From contig NZ_CP014595.1 in assembly GCF_001687105.1 (NCBI RefSeq), forward strand, positions 2,555,001 to 2,619,000: a stretch of 64,000 nt of DNA, given 5' to 3'. This document shows positions 18,458 through 27,182 of the stretch, piece by piece. The translations under genes were made by a program, and so were the position numbers. The stretch's first letter is position 1; each line of letters opens with the position of its first letter. Origin of the DNA: Salipiger sp. CCB-MM3. GTDB taxonomy: Bacteria > Pseudomonadota > Alphaproteobacteria > Rhodobacterales > Rhodobacteraceae. Under the pieces are notes generated by a model that ran no database searches, was not told the origin of the DNA, and was given only the letters and a program-made list of their open reading frames with translations.

Positions 18458-18637
18458 TCACAGCGGCGTGCCAGTGACCGAGCGCCCGCGCGAGAGGTAG
18501 CCGCAAGCCTCGGCGATGCCGGCGCTGCAGGCGACGGTCAGCACCTCGGCCTCGCTTGGCTTACGCGCAGCGCAGGCCCCAAGCGCGAGAAGCGCGGCGC
18601 AGGCAAAGGCGGTGAAGATCGGTCGAACAGGGGTCAT
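18458..18637 (-). CDS. Small lipoprotein (59 aa)
   Basis: Translates as MTPVRPIFTAFACAALLALG then ACAARKPSEAEVLTV, with the lipobox LGAC ending at Cys22. The mature peptide is about 38 residues with two more cysteines (CSAGIAEAC) that could form a disulfide. No family is recognised. It could be an entericidin-like or bacteriocin-immunity-like small lipoprotein; nothing distinguishes these. Moderate confidence because of its size. Confidence 0.55.
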   Translation of the reverse strand: MTPVRPIFTAFACAALLALGACAARKPSEAEVLTVACSAGIAEACGYLSRGRSVTGTPL

Positions 18638-18696
18638 TGAGTGGTCCTCATACCGCGATGAAGCCTCAGTTCCCAGCCCGATGCAAGCGCTGCAGC

Positions 18697-18724
18697 AAAA
18701 GGGGCCGCGGCGATGCGCGGCCCC
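18697..18724 (-). terminator. Intrinsic terminator of the 131-aa secreted-protein gene
   Basis: On the minus strand GGGGCCGCG pairs with CGCGGCCCC across a 6-nt loop and is followed by TTTT. It lies 33 nt beyond the stop at 18758. Confidence 0.75.
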
Positions 18725-18757
18725 CGGCGTCGTTCAGTCGTTCAGTCGGTCACGCGA

Positions 18758-19153
18758 TCAGCGATAGGACAGCGATCTGATCATCGCGGCTTTCTGAGCC
18801 TCGGGCTTGCTCGAGGCGATGATCGCCAGCGCGTCGCCAAAGTGCTGCGCCGACATGTTCTGCATCTCGGCATCGGTCAGGTAGCGCCCCACGCTGTTCA
18901 GCTGGTGGGTCGAATAGGTGCGCGGCACCGCGCCACTGGTTGCAAGATATTCGACGCGCGTCGTGGCCCGGCGGTCGGACTGGCTGTTCCGGGTCATGGT
19001 GAACGCGTCGAGGATTTCACTGCGGTCGAGCAGGCTGATCACCGAGTCGGGCACATATTGCGAGAGTTGGTCGATCAGGGAGTTCTGCGCGGCGGCAGGG
19101 CTGCCGCTGGCGAGCGCCAGCGTCATGGCGGAAACGGCTAGAAGGGACTTCAT
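18758..19153 (-). CDS. Hypothetical secreted protein (131 aa)
   Basis: MKSLLAVSAMTLALASGSPA ends a signal peptide with AAA-Q cleavage. The mature domain reads 'QNSLIDQLSQYVPDSVISLL', then 'LDAFTMTRNSQSDRRATTRV' and a helical end 'LTDAEMQNMSAQHF'. No family is recognised. The Q/S/R-rich helical pattern could be periplasmic. It has its own terminator and an AT-rich 5' region, so it is probably a single-gene unit. Confidence 0.7.
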   Translation of the reverse strand: MKSLLAVSAMTLALASGSPAAAQNSLIDQLSQYVPDSVISLLDRSEILDAFTMTRNSQSDRRATTRVEYLATSGAVPRTYSTHQLNSVGRYLTDAEMQNMSAQHFGDALAIIASSKPEAQKAAMIRSLSYR

Positions 19154-19409
19154 GGCTTTTCCTTTCGGGGTCTGAATTCGTCTCTGAAATAAGGAATTCA
19201 AACAACTCGGCCCGGAAATATCGGACCGTTTGGGGCATGGCGAAAAACTTGGGCGGGAGAGGCGAGAGGCCCGTCCGACGGAGGTTCGGCAGCCTATGGG
19301 GACGGGTGGCATGCCGAAGATGCCCCATGAATGTACTTAACATAAAACGGCGCGCGGCGGAAGGTGGCAGCCTGTGTCAATGCCGGAGAACCCTATAGGG
19401 GGGGAGGGG

Positions 19410-20012
19410 TTAAACCCCCAGCCAGCGCCGTCCTGCAAGCCGTCCGACAAAGCCGCAGAGCACAATCGCAAGACCGTACCAGAGCAGGAAGAAGGCGGCG
19501 CTGTCCTCGTCGCAATGCACCGCATAGACCGCCGCCGCAGCAGCGCCCGCGAACAGCCCGGCAAGCATACCGGTGCGCGCGGGCCGGGGGTCGATCCGGT
19601 GCCGCAGGCCGCGGAAAAGGGCGATGGCGATCGGCAGGGCGAGCGCCGGGATCGACAGCAGACATTGCCACAGCGACTGCCCCAGAACGTCACCGCCCGA
19701 GAGTGCCGACAGCAGCCAGCCCGCGACGCTGGCGGCGGCCAGCAGCCCCAGCGGCCAGAGCGGCACCTGCGCTTCGGGATCGCTGCCCCGCAGCACGGCC
19801 CAAGCAAGGCCCGCCAGCACCACCGGAAGCCCCTGTTTGACCAGCAGCGGCAGCATGAGCAGCACATCAGGCCATCCCGGACGCATGCCCCAGAACACCA
19901 GCATCAGCACTATGGAAATCGCGACGCCAAAGGCCATCCGCCAATGCAGGTTCGGGCGCTTTGCGGGCATATCGTCGGCGCTGAGCGCGGCGATCAGCTC
20001 ATCGGTTTCCAT
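19410..20012 (-). CDS. nrsF: NrsF-type anti-sigma factor (DUF1109)
   Basis: A 200-residue polytopic membrane protein. The short cytosolic N-terminus (METDELIAALSADDMPAKRP) is followed by about six hydrophobic helices. This is the DUF1109/NrsF fold, which holds an ECF sigma factor at the inner membrane and releases it on metal or redox stress. In Caulobacter two cysteines of NrsF matter for the response; here Cys residues occur in 'WQCLLSIPAL', 'YAVHCDEDSA' and 'LAIVLCGFVG'. The ORF overlaps the sigma gene by 19 nt. Confidence 0.85.
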   Translation of the reverse strand: METDELIAALSADDMPAKRPNLHWRMAFGVAISIVLMLVFWGMRPGWPDVLLMLPLLVKQGLPVVLAGLAWAVLRGSDPEAQVPLWPLGLLAAASVAGWLLSALSGGDVLGQSLWQCLLSIPALALPIAIALFRGLRHRIDPRPARTGMLAGLFAGAAAAAVYAVHCDEDSAAFFLLWYGLAIVLCGFVGRLAGRRWLGV

Positions 20013-20560
20013 TCTTCCTCCTTTCTGGCCGCGTCGGCCAGTCGTCGCAGCGCCCGGTGCAGCGCGACGCGCAGCGCGCCGGGGCTGAGATCGAAATCCT
20101 TCGACAGTGTCTCGGCGTCAACGCCATTCACTGCATGTTCACGCACCAGCGCCGCGTCGCGCGCGGGCAGCCGCGCCAGCGCCTGTTCCAGATGCAGCCC
20201 CGCCAGCGGATCGACCGCAGGGGCGTCGAGCCCCGGATGATCCTCGACCGGCTCATGCGGGGCCTTTGGGGTCTTGCGCAGCACGTCGATCGCCTTGTGC
20301 TTCACGATCACCCGCACCCAAGGCATCAGCGGCCGCGACGGGTCCCAGCTGCCGCGCTTGAGGTGGATCGACAAGAGCGCCTCCTGCACCACGTCCTCGG
20401 CCAGATGCGCGTGCTGGCCGCGCAGATCGCTGGCGGCCATGGCGCGCATGCGCGGCACCAGCCGCGCGAGGCAGGCGGCATAGGCCTTGCGGTCACCGCC
20501 GAGCGCGGCGCGCATCAGCGTCTCGATCTCTTCGTCCTGTCCGCGTGCGGGGGCTTTCAT
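19994..20560 (-). CDS. sigF: ECF sigma factor, SigF-like
   Basis: A 188-residue extracytoplasmic-function sigma factor. Region 2 is residues about 20-90 ('DLRGQHAHLAEDVVQEALLS' and 'WVRVIVKHKAIDVLRK'). Region 4 is residues about 125-180 ('QALARLPARDAALVREHAVN' and 'LSKDFDLSPGALRVALHRAL'). The partner anti-sigma NrsF overlaps its 3' end and a bufferin operon is divergent, as in Caulobacter. The start at 20560 (MKAPARGQDEE) is chosen over 20758 because the extension crosses the divergent promoter. Confidence 0.9.
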   Translation of the reverse strand: MKAPARGQDEEIETLMRAALGGDRKAYAACLARLVPRMRAMAASDLRGQHAHLAEDVVQEALLSIHLKRGSWDPSRPLMPWVRVIVKHKAIDVLRKTPKAPHEPVEDHPGLDAPAVDPLAGLHLEQALARLPARDAALVREHAVNGVDAETLSKDFDLSPGALRVALHRALRRLADAARKEEEWKPMS

Positions 20561-20603
20561 CGGCGTCCGGTCCGGTCCTGCTCTTCGGGCATCTGACTGC
20601 GCA

Positions 20604-20629
20604 TACGGGCGCGCGAGGCGCCGCGTTAC
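20604..20629 (-). promoter_or_regulatory. Predicted SigF-type promoter of sigF-nrsF (autoregulation)
   Basis: GTAACG, 16 nt, CGTA on the minus strand, 44 nt before the sigF start. The Caulobacter SigF consensus is GTAACC-N16-CGAA. The -35 core GTAAC and the spacing match; the -10 is one base off. Weaker than the buf-side box. Confidence 0.55.
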
Positions 20630-20674
20630 AGCGCCCACGGAATATTTCCAGACTATCACAGAAGCGCGAGCGCC

Positions 20675-20700
20675 GTAACAAATCCCCCCGCCATGCCGAA
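20675..20700 (+). promoter_or_regulatory. Predicted SigF-type promoter of the bufferin operon
   Basis: GTAACA at 20675-20680, exactly 16 nt, then CGAA at 20697-20700, 51 nt before bufA. It differs from the Caulobacter SigF consensus at one position. Confidence 0.7.
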
Positions 20701-20750
20701 GACCCCGGTGCAGACGATGAAGTCTGCGAGCCAATTCTGGAGAGACTGAC

Positions 20751-21056
20751 ATGACCATTCACAGCAAACATCTCGCCCTCGCCGGTGCCGTCGCCGCCGG
20801 TCTCGCGCAAATGACCGGCGCCGCCCACGCCCAAGAGCAGGAGAAGTGCTACGGCGTCGCCATGGCGGGCGAGAACGGCTGCGCCGCGGGCCCCGGCACC
20901 ACCTGCGCCGGCACCGCCTCGGTGGATTATCAGGGCAACGCTTGGACACTGGTGCCCGCCGGGACCTGCGCCGAGATCGAGCTGCCCGCCATGGCCGATG
21001 GCATGGCCCGTATGGGCTCGCTCGTGCCGCTGGAGCGCGACCTGCCGACGGGCTGA
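20751..21056 (+). CDS. bufA: Bufferin precursor (DUF2282, BufA)
   Basis: A 101-residue precursor of a ribosomally made, post-translationally modified metal-binding peptide. A signal peptide ends AHA27. The core has four cysteines (Cys33, 44, 52 and 73) in '[17 protein letters not shown]', 'TTCAG' and 'WTLVPAGTC', the DUF2282 signature. In characterised bufferins the core cysteines are oxidised by an MNIO enzyme to bind copper in the periplasm. It has a unique 28-residue acidic tail. First gene of the buf operon, under the predicted SigF promoter. Confidence 0.9.
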   Translation: MTIHSKHLALAGAVAAGLAQMTGAAHAQEQEKCYGVAMAGENGCAAGPGTTCAGTASVDYQGNAWTLVPAGTCAEIELPAMADGMARMGSLVPLERDLPTG

Positions 21057-21139
21057 TCGCCCCAGCGCGATGCGCGCGGCGGCCTGCTTCGGGTTGCCGC
21101 GCGCCCCTGTCCCCAAGCGCCTTGAGGGAGGCTCTGACA

Positions 21140-21982
21140 ATGCACCCGACCCATCTGCCCAACACCGCTGGCATCGGCTTCAAATCCCAGCATTTCGACG
21201 ATCTTGCCAGCCCCGGCGCGGTACGCTGGCTGGAGATCCACGCCGAGAATTACATGGTCGACGGCGGTCCGCGGCTCGCCATGCTGGACGATCTGCGCGC
21301 GCGCTTTCCGATCTCAGTGCATGGCGTCGGGCTGTCGATTGGCGGCGCCGAGCCGCTCGACCGCGCGCATCTGGCCCGGCTCCGCCGCCTGATCGACCGG
21401 GTCCGCCCGGCGCAGTTTTCCGAGCATCTCGCGTGGTCGACCCATGAGGGCACCTATTTCAGCGACCTGCTGCCGCTGCCCTATACCGAGGCCACGCTGG
21501 CCCGTGTTGCCGCGCATGTAGAGGAGGTGCAGCAAAGCCTCGGCCTGCGGATGCTGCTCGAGAACCCCTCGAGCTACGCGGTCTTTGCCGAGAGCACGAT
21601 GAGCGAAACCGATTTCCTTGCGCAGGTGGCCCGGCGCACCGGCTGCGGGCTGCTGCTGGACATCAACAACGTCTTCATCTCCGCCAGCAACCTTGGCACC
21701 TCCGCTGCCGCCTATCTCGCCGATTATCCGGTCGAGGAGGTGGGCGAGATTCACCTTGGGGGCTACGCCGAAGAGGACGACGGGCAGGGCGCGCCGCTGC
21801 TCATCGACACCCATGGGGCGCCGGTGGCCGATCCGGTCTGGGCACTCTATGCGGATGTCATCGCCCGCATCGGCCCGCGCCCGACGCTGATCGAATGGGA
21901 CAATGACGTGCCCGATTTCGCCACCCTCGAGACCGAGGCCGCGCGTGCATCGCAGGTCATGGCACGGCGGAGAGCGGCATGA
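21140..21982 (+). CDS. bufB: MNIO (DUF692) peptide-modifying oxidase, BufB
   Basis: A 280-residue TIM-barrel multinuclear non-heme iron oxidase of the DUF692 family. Conserved metal and substrate blocks in order: 'IGFKSQHFDD', 'WLEIHAENYM', 'ISVHGVGLSIGG', 'FSEHLAWS', 'LLENPSSY', 'LLLDINNVFISASNLG', 'EIHLGGYAE' and 'IEWDNDVPDF'. It modifies cysteines of BufA using oxygen. The ATG follows GAGGGAG. The last four bases overlap bufC (ATGA). Confidence 0.93.
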   Translation: MHPTHLPNTAGIGFKSQHFDDLASPGAVRWLEIHAENYMVDGGPRLAMLDDLRARFPISVHGVGLSIGGAEPLDRAHLARLRRLIDRVRPAQFSEHLAWSTHEGTYFSDLLPLPYTEATLARVAAHVEEVQQSLGLRMLLENPSSYAVFAESTMSETDFLAQVARRTGCGLLLDINNVFISASNLGTSAAAYLADYPVEEVGEIHLGGYAEEDDGQGAPLLIDTHGAPVADPVWALYADVIARIGPRPTLIEWDNDVPDFATLETEAARASQVMARRRAA

Positions 21983-22740
21983 GCGGGCCGGGCGCTTTCA
22001 CGCAAACCTTTGCCAGCGCGCTTCTGTCGCCCGAGGCGCCGCGCCCGGCGGCGCTGCGCGATCCCTCGGGGGCGGCGGCCACGCGGCGCTATGACGTCTA
22101 CCGTAACAACGTCAGCGTCGCGCTCACCGAGGCGCTGGCGGCGGCCTTTCCGGTGGTCGAGCGTCTGGTGGGCGAGGCATACTTTCGCGCCATGGCCCGC
22201 GCCTTCGCGCAAGCGCACCCGCCGCGCAGCCCGGTGATGGCGACCTATGGCGCAGAGCTTGCCGATTGGATCGCGGACTTCCCGCCGCTGGCCGCGCTCT
22301 CCTACCTCGCGGATGTGGCCCGCATCGAGCAGGCGCGCCGCGACGCCAGCCAATCTGCCGACGCCGCGCCGCTGGCGCCCGGCGTGCTGGCGGGCCTGCC
22401 ACCCGAAGCTTTGGCGGCGCTCTGCCCGCGCCTTCACCCGGCGCTGCGGGTGCTGACCCTCGGCCCCTCGGCATTGGCAATCTGGGCGCGCAACGCGGCG
22501 CGGCCCGATCTGGCGCAAAGCCGCGCCAGAGAGGTTCTGGTCAGCCGCCCGCATCTCAAGGTGCTGACCCTTGCCGCACCAGAGGGGACAGCAGCCACGC
22601 TGCGCGCCCTTGCCCGCGGCACCCCGCTCGGCGCTGCGCTGCCCATCGGCGCAGATCACGCCGCCATCTTCGGATGCCTGTTCGAGGCCGGTGCCTTTGC
22701 CGCAGACGATGCCCTCACCCACGGAGACCCAGCCCCATGA
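21979..22740 (+). CDS. bufC: BufC-type DUF2063 partner protein
   Basis: A 253-residue protein. The N-terminal DUF2063 domain has 'RRYDVYRNNVSVALTEALAA', 'FPVVERLVGEAYFRAMARAF' and 'SPVMATYGAELADWIADFP'. A second, looser domain follows ('LHPALRVLTLGPSALAIW'). DUF2063 proteins accompany MNIO enzymes and are thought to deliver or recognise the precursor peptide. It is joined by ATGA overlaps to both bufB and the DoxX gene. Confidence 0.88.
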   Translation: MSGPGAFTQTFASALLSPEAPRPAALRDPSGAAATRRYDVYRNNVSVALTEALAAAFPVVERLVGEAYFRAMARAFAQAHPPRSPVMATYGAELADWIADFPPLAALSYLADVARIEQARRDASQSADAAPLAPGVLAGLPPEALAALCPRLHPALRVLTLGPSALAIWARNAARPDLAQSRAREVLVSRPHLKVLTLAAPEGTAATLRALARGTPLGAALPIGADHAAIFGCLFEAGAFAADDALTHGDPAP

Positions 22741-24122
22741 CCCATGTGCTCAGCCATACCGCCGCGCCGGACCTGAAGGCGCATCTACTGCGCGCCGAGG
22801 GCGCGCTTCTCGCCGCTGCGCCGGGGCTGCTTGGTCTTGCCGGGCGCGCGGTCTTTGCCGCCACGCTGGCGGGTTTCTTCTGGTCCTCGGCTCTGACCAA
22901 GATCGACGGCTTCGGACTCTCGCTCAACGGCTACGCGCAGATCTTTCCGCGCGCCATGGCGGCGGTGAATTATGACGCCAGCCAGCTTGGCCTCGCCGCG
23001 CATCTGGTGGTTGCCGCGGGCACCGCAGCGGAGCTTATCCTGCCGCTGCTGCTGATCCTTGGCCTTGCCACGCGGCTCGCCGCATTGGGCATGCTGGGCT
23101 TCGTGATTATCATGAGCCTCACCGACATCATCGGCCATGGCGTCGATGCCTCGGCCATCGGCGCGCTCTTCGACCGCCAGCCGGATGCGCCGATCCTCGA
23201 TCAAAGGCTGCTCTGGGGCTTTCTGTTTACCACGCTCGCACTGACCGGAGGCGGGTGGCTGTCGCTCGACCGCTGGCTGCGCCGCCGCTGGCTGCGCGCG
23301 TGTTCCGGGCAGGGCGCGGCTTCAGCTTTCGACCGCCGTCCAACGCGCTTCCAGCGCCTCGAGCGCCGCAATCCGCTCGGAGGTCTTGGGGTGCGAGAGC
23401 AGCCACGCGGGCGTGCCGCGCCCGCCGCCGCCGCTCAGCGCTTCCAGCTTGGTGAAAAGCGACTTCTGCGGCCCGACGCCGATCCCGGCCTTGTGCAGCA
23501 GCGCGGCGGCATAGGCATCGGCCTCATATTCATCGCCGCGCGACAGCCGCGCCGCCAACAGCGAGGTGAGCGCATTGGCGATGAGCGGCCCGAGCCCGGG
23601 AATGAAGCGCGCAAAGACCATGACCAGCGCCGCGCGGATCGCGTTCTGGCCGGAAAAATCGATCATCCGCCGCCGCGAGTGCCCCAGCGCCACATGGCCC
23701 AGCTCATGCGCGATGACCGAGGCCAGTTCCTCGGCGCTCACCTCGCCCGCCTTGTAGCGATCATAGAAGCCGCGCGTGATGAAGATCCGCCCGTCCGGCG
23801 CCGCCAGCCCGTTGACCGGCGCGATCTCATAGATGTTCACACGGATCCGCGGCAGGTCGAGCGCCGCCGCCATCCGGTCGGTCAGCGCCTTGAGCTTCGG
23901 GTCGGCCAGTTCGGTCGAGCGGCCATCAAGCTCGCGCGCGGTGCGCCACGCCGAGAAGTGATAGGCGACGACGGCATAGGCGATGGCCAGCAGGATCGGC
24001 ATGAACTTCAGCATGGGGCCAATATGGGGATGCGGGCAGGGCGCGCCAAGCCCTCATCGGGTGGGACTTGCGAGGCGGACAGATTGCGTATTTTGGGAAC
24101 AATGAAAGTCTTCGCCGGCTGA
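22737..24122 (+). CDS. DoxX family membrane protein with a long read-through tail
   Basis: Residues 1 to about 190 are a DoxX-like four-helix membrane domain: 'AVFAATLAGFFWSSALTKID', 'LVVAAGTAAELILPLLLI' and 'LLWGFLFTTLALTGGG'. DoxX is a common last gene of buf operons. No in-frame stop follows the expected end (near 23305). The frame stays open to 24122, antisense to the whole M48 peptidase gene. It adds about 270 Arg/Gln-rich residues with no recognisable domain, typical of an antisense shadow. Either the stop was lost, there is a sequence error, or a long tail is made. The start at 22737 overlaps bufC. Confidence 0.65.
   Translation: MTHVLSHTAAPDLKAHLLRAEGALLAAAPGLLGLAGRAVFAATLAGFFWSSALTKIDGFGLSLNGYAQIFPRAMAAVNYDASQLGLAAHLVVAAGTAAELILPLLLILGLATRLAALGMLGFVIIMSLTDIIGHGVDASAIGALFDRQPDAPILDQRLLWGFLFTTLALTGGGWLSLDRWLRRRWLRACSGQGAASAFDRRPTRFQRLERRNPLGGLGVREQPRGRAAPAAAAQRFQLGEKRLLRPDADPGLVQQRGGIGIGLIFIAARQPRRQQRGERIGDERPEPGNEARKDHDQRRADRVLAGKIDHPPPRVPQRHMAQLMRDDRGQFLGAHLARLVAIIEAARDEDPPVRRRQPVDRRDLIDVHTDPRQVERRRHPVGQRLELRVGQFGRAAIKLARGAPRREVIGDDGIGDGQQDRHELQHGANMGMRAGRAKPSSGGTCEADRLRILGTMKVFAG
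23322..24014 (-). CDS. M48 family zinc metalloprotease
   Basis: A 230-residue membrane-anchored protease. The N-terminal helix is 'MLKFMPILLAIAYAVVAYHF'. Zinc motif HELGH (His103-His107) in 'VIAHELGHVALGHSRRR', third ligand Glu in 'DEYEADAYAAALLHKAG', then 'LLSHPKTSERIAAL' as in the M48 C-terminus. HtpX/BepA-like enzymes of this group work in envelope protein quality control. The gene lies fully inside the antisense of the DoxX run-on frame. Confidence 0.9.
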   Translation of the reverse strand: MLKFMPILLAIAYAVVAYHFSAWRTARELDGRSTELADPKLKALTDRMAAALDLPRIRVNIYEIAPVNGLAAPDGRIFITRGFYDRYKAGEVSAEELASVIAHELGHVALGHSRRRMIDFSGQNAIRAALVMVFARFIPGLGPLIANALTSLLAARLSRGDEYEADAYAAALLHKAGIGVGPQKSLFTKLEALSGGGGRGTPAWLLSHPKTSERIAALEALEARWTAVES

Positions 24123-24160
24123 CAGCCCTTAGACTTCATTGTTCTTCAAATAGGCAAAGA

Positions 24161-24190
24161 AAAACGCCCCGGCCATGGAGAGGCCGGGAC
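24161..24190 (-). terminator. gyrA terminator
   Basis: On the minus strand CCCGGCC, a 7-nt loop (TCTCCAT) and GGCCGGG, followed by CGTTTTTC. It lies about 35 nt beyond the gyrA stop. A clear intrinsic terminator. Confidence 0.88.
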
Positions 24191-24221
24191 GTCGTAATCG
24201 CTTTCAAGCTGGCGCCGGGGA

Positions 24222-26990
24222 TCACTCCTCGGATGCTTCTCCATCTGCCTCACCGGCCACCTCGTCCTCGTCGCCCTGATCGGCGATCCAGGCGACCGAG
24301 ACCACGACCTCACCGGCGCGTGTGTTGAACACCTTCACGCCGCCGGCGTTGCGCGAGCGGAACGAGATGCCCTCGACCGGCACGCGGATCGACTGGCCAG
24401 TGGAGGTGGCGAGCATGATCTGATCGTCCATCTCGACCGGGAAGGAGGCCACGATCTCGCCGCCGCGCATGGATTTCTCCCATGCGGTGACGCCAAGCCC
24501 GCCGCGACCGCGCACCGGGTAGTCGTGGCTGGAGCTGAGCTTGCCGAGGCCCTTTGCGGTGATCGTCAGGATCAGGTTCTCGACTGCCGACATCTCGGCG
24601 TAGCGCTCGGCAGGCAGCAGGCTGTCGGCGTTGCCTTCCTCCTCTTCCGAAGCCTCGGCCTCATCGGCGATCCCGGCCATGGCCCGGCGCATCTTGAGGT
24701 AGGAAGCGCGCTCGTCCGAGGTCGCGTCGAAGTGCCGGATCACCGACATCGAGACCACTTCGTCACCATTGTTGAGCTTCACGCCGCGCACACCGGTGGA
24801 GTTGCGCGAGTTGAACACCCGCACGTCCGGCACCGGGAAGCGGATGGCGCGGCCCGAGTCGGTGACCAGCATCACGTCGTCGTCTTCCGAGCAGATGCGC
24901 GCGTTGATCAGGCGCATGTCCTCGCCGTCCTCGAACTTCATGGCGATCTTGCCGTTCGATTTGACGTTGGTGAAGTCAGACAGGCGGTTGCGGCGCACCG
25001 AGCCCTTGTTCGTGGCGAAGACGATCTGCAGATCGTCCCAGTCGTCCTCGGGGCGGTCCACCGGCATGATCGCCGCCACCGACACGCCCTGCGGGATCGG
25101 CAGGATGTTGACGATGGCCTTGCCCTTGGACGTGCGGCCCCCCTGCGGCAGGCGCCAGCATTTGAGCTTATAGGCCATGCCGTCGGTGGTGAAGAACAGC
25201 AGCTGCGTGTGGGTGTTGGCCACGAAGAGCTGGGTGACCACGTCGTCCTCTTTGAGGCCGCCGCCCGACAGTCCCTTGCCGCCGCGCTTCTGGGCGCGGA
25301 AATCGGCCAGCGGAGTACGCTTGATATAGCCCGACTGGGTGACCGTGACGACCATGTCCTCACGCTCAATCAGATCCTCGTCGTCCATGTCGCCGGCCCA
25401 GTCGACGATCTCGGTGCGGCGCGGCACGGCGAACTGGTCCCGGACCGCGATCATCTCGTTCGAGATGATCTCGAGGATGCGCTCGCGCGAGCCGAGGATC
25501 TCGAGGTATTCCTTGATCTTCCCGGCGAGATCTTCGAGCTCGTCGGTGACCTCTTTCACGCCCAGCTGGGTGAGGCGCTGCAGGCGCAGCTCGAGGATGG
25601 CGCGGGCCTGCGTTTCCGACAGGTTGTAGGTGCCATCCTCGTTCATCTTGTGGGTCGGATCGTCGATCAGACGGATGAACGGCGCGATCTCCTCGGCCGG
25701 CCAGCGGCGGGTCATCAGCTTTTCACGCGCTTCCGAAGCATCGGCCGAGGCGCGGATGGTCGCCACCACCTCGTCGACATTGGCCACCGCCACGGCAAGG
25801 CCGCAGAGGATATGCGAGCGTTCCCGCGCCTTGCGCAGCAGATAGGCGGTGCGGCGGGCGATCACGTCCTCGCGGAAGTCGAGGAAGGCGGTGAGGAAGG
25901 CGCGCAGGGTCAGCTGCTCGGGCTTGCCGCCGTTCAGCGCCAGCATGTTGCAGCCGAAGCTGACCTGCATCGGGGTGAAGCGGTAAAGCTGGTTGAGCAC
26001 CACTTCGGCGGTGGCGTCCCGCTTCAGCTCGACCACCACGCGCACGCCGGAGCGGTCGCTCTCGTCCTGCACATGGGCGATGCCTTCGATCTTCTTCTCA
26101 CGCACGCATTCGGCGATGCGCTCGATCATCGTCGCCTTGTTCACCTGATAGGGGATCTCGTCGATGACGATGGCGTAGCGGTCCCGGCGCAGCTCTTCGA
26201 TGCGGGTCTTGGCGCGGATGATCACCGAGCCGCGGCCCTCGAGATAGGCCTTGCGCGCGCCGGAGCGCCCAAGGATCACGCCGCCCGTCGGGAAGTCGGG
26301 GGCGGGGATATAGTCAATGAGCTGCTCGGACGAGAGGTCCGGGTTCTCGATCAGCGCCAGCGTCGCGTCGATCACTTCGCCGAGGTTGTGCGGCGGGATG
26401 CGCGTCGCCATGCCCACGGCGATGCCCTCGGCGCCGTTGACCAGCACGTTGGGATAGCGCGCGGGCAACACCACCGGCTCGTTGCGCTCGTTGGCGTAGT
26501 TCGGAACGAAATCCACCGTGTCCTTCTCGATGTCCTCGAGCAGGGCTTCGGCGGTGCGGTCGAGACGCGCCTCGGTGTAACGGTAGGCCGCGGGCGGATC
26601 GCCGTCCATGGAGCCGAAGTTGCCCTGACCGTCGATCAGCGGCAGCGACATGGAGAAATCCTGCGCCATGCGGACCAGCGCGTCATAGACCGCCGAGTCG
26701 CCATGCGGGTGGTAGCGGCCCATCACGTCGCCGACGGCGGTCGCGCATTTGCGGTAGGACTTGGACTTGGTCTGCCCGTTCTCCCACAGCGTGTAGAGAA
26801 TGCGCCGATGCACAGGTTTTAGGCCGTCGCGCAGATCGGGGATCGCGCGGCTGACGATGACGCTCATGGCGTAGTCGAGATAGCTCGACTTCATCTCGTC
26901 GATGATCGAGATCGCCGGCCCGTCGTAAGAGGAACGCTCGGGGCGCGGGGTTTCGTCTTCGTTTTCAGGGGTTTCCGGCGTGTCGTTCAC
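24222..26990 (-). CDS. gyrA: DNA gyrase subunit A
   Basis: A 922-residue type II topoisomerase subunit; breaks and rejoins DNA with GyrB. An acidic N-terminal extension of about 20 residues precedes the winged-helix core '[20 protein letters not shown]'. The active-site Tyr is in '[11 protein letters not shown]' (Tyr138). In the quinolone-resistance region '[18 protein letters not shown]' the key positions are Ser99 and Asp103, i.e. the sensitive-type residues. The C-terminal beta-pinwheel carries GyrA-box-like repeats and an acidic tail. It starts at a GTG at 26990. Confidence 0.97.
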   Translation of the reverse strand: MNDTPETPENEDETPRPERSSYDGPAISIIDEMKSSYLDYAMSVIVSRAIPDLRDGLKPVHRRILYTLWENGQTKSKSYRKCATAVGDVMGRYHPHGDSAVYDALVRMAQDFSMSLPLIDGQGNFGSMDGDPPAAYRYTEARLDRTAEALLEDIEKDTVDFVPNYANERNEPVVLPARYPNVLVNGAEGIAVGMATRIPPHNLGEVIDATLALIENPDLSSEQLIDYIPAPDFPTGGVILGRSGARKAYLEGRGSVIIRAKTRIEELRRDRYAIVIDEIPYQVNKATMIERIAECVREKKIEGIAHVQDESDRSGVRVVVELKRDATAEVVLNQLYRFTPMQVSFGCNMLALNGGKPEQLTLRAFLTAFLDFREDVIARRTAYLLRKARERSHILCGLAVAVANVDEVVATIRASADASEAREKLMTRRWPAEEIAPFIRLIDDPTHKMNEDGTYNLSETQARAILELRLQRLTQLGVKEVTDELEDLAGKIKEYLEILGSRERILEIISNEMIAVRDQFAVPRRTEIVDWAGDMDDEDLIEREDMVVTVTQSGYIKRTPLADFRAQKRGGKGLSGGGLKEDDVVTQLFVANTHTQLLFFTTDGMAYKLKCWRLPQGGRTSKGKAIVNILPIPQGVSVAAIMPVDRPEDDWDDLQIVFATNKGSVRRNRLSDFTNVKSNGKIAMKFEDGEDMRLINARICSEDDDVMLVTDSGRAIRFPVPDVRVFNSRNSTGVRGVKLNNGDEVVSMSVIRHFDATSDERASYLKMRRAMAGIADEAEASEEEEGNADSLLPAERYAEMSAVENLILTITAKGLGKLSSSHDYPVRGRGGLGVTAWEKSMRGGEIVASFPVEMDDQIMLATSTGQSIRVPVEGISFRSRNAGGVKVFNTRAGEVVVSVAWIADQGDEDEVAGEADGEASEE

Positions 26991-27182
26991 GTTGCTCGCC
27001 CGTCCGTGATTTCTCTATATCTTGTTACAGCGAGTTATATCAGATGCTAGGTGTTGGGCGCAATGGCGCCGGGTTCCGATTTCTGGCAGCCACCGCGCAT
27101 GGTGGCTAACATACTGTTTTCGTTGAAAACTAAGAATGCTCGCGGCACGCTTGTTACATGGTTGTCATGCGAGGTAAAGCCA

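Noticed and set aside
27003..27028. GTAACA-N16-CGGA on the minus strand upstream of gyrA resembling a SigF promoter.
   Set aside because: The -10 differs, gyrA is a housekeeping gene, and a short motif like this is expected by chance in 64 kb.
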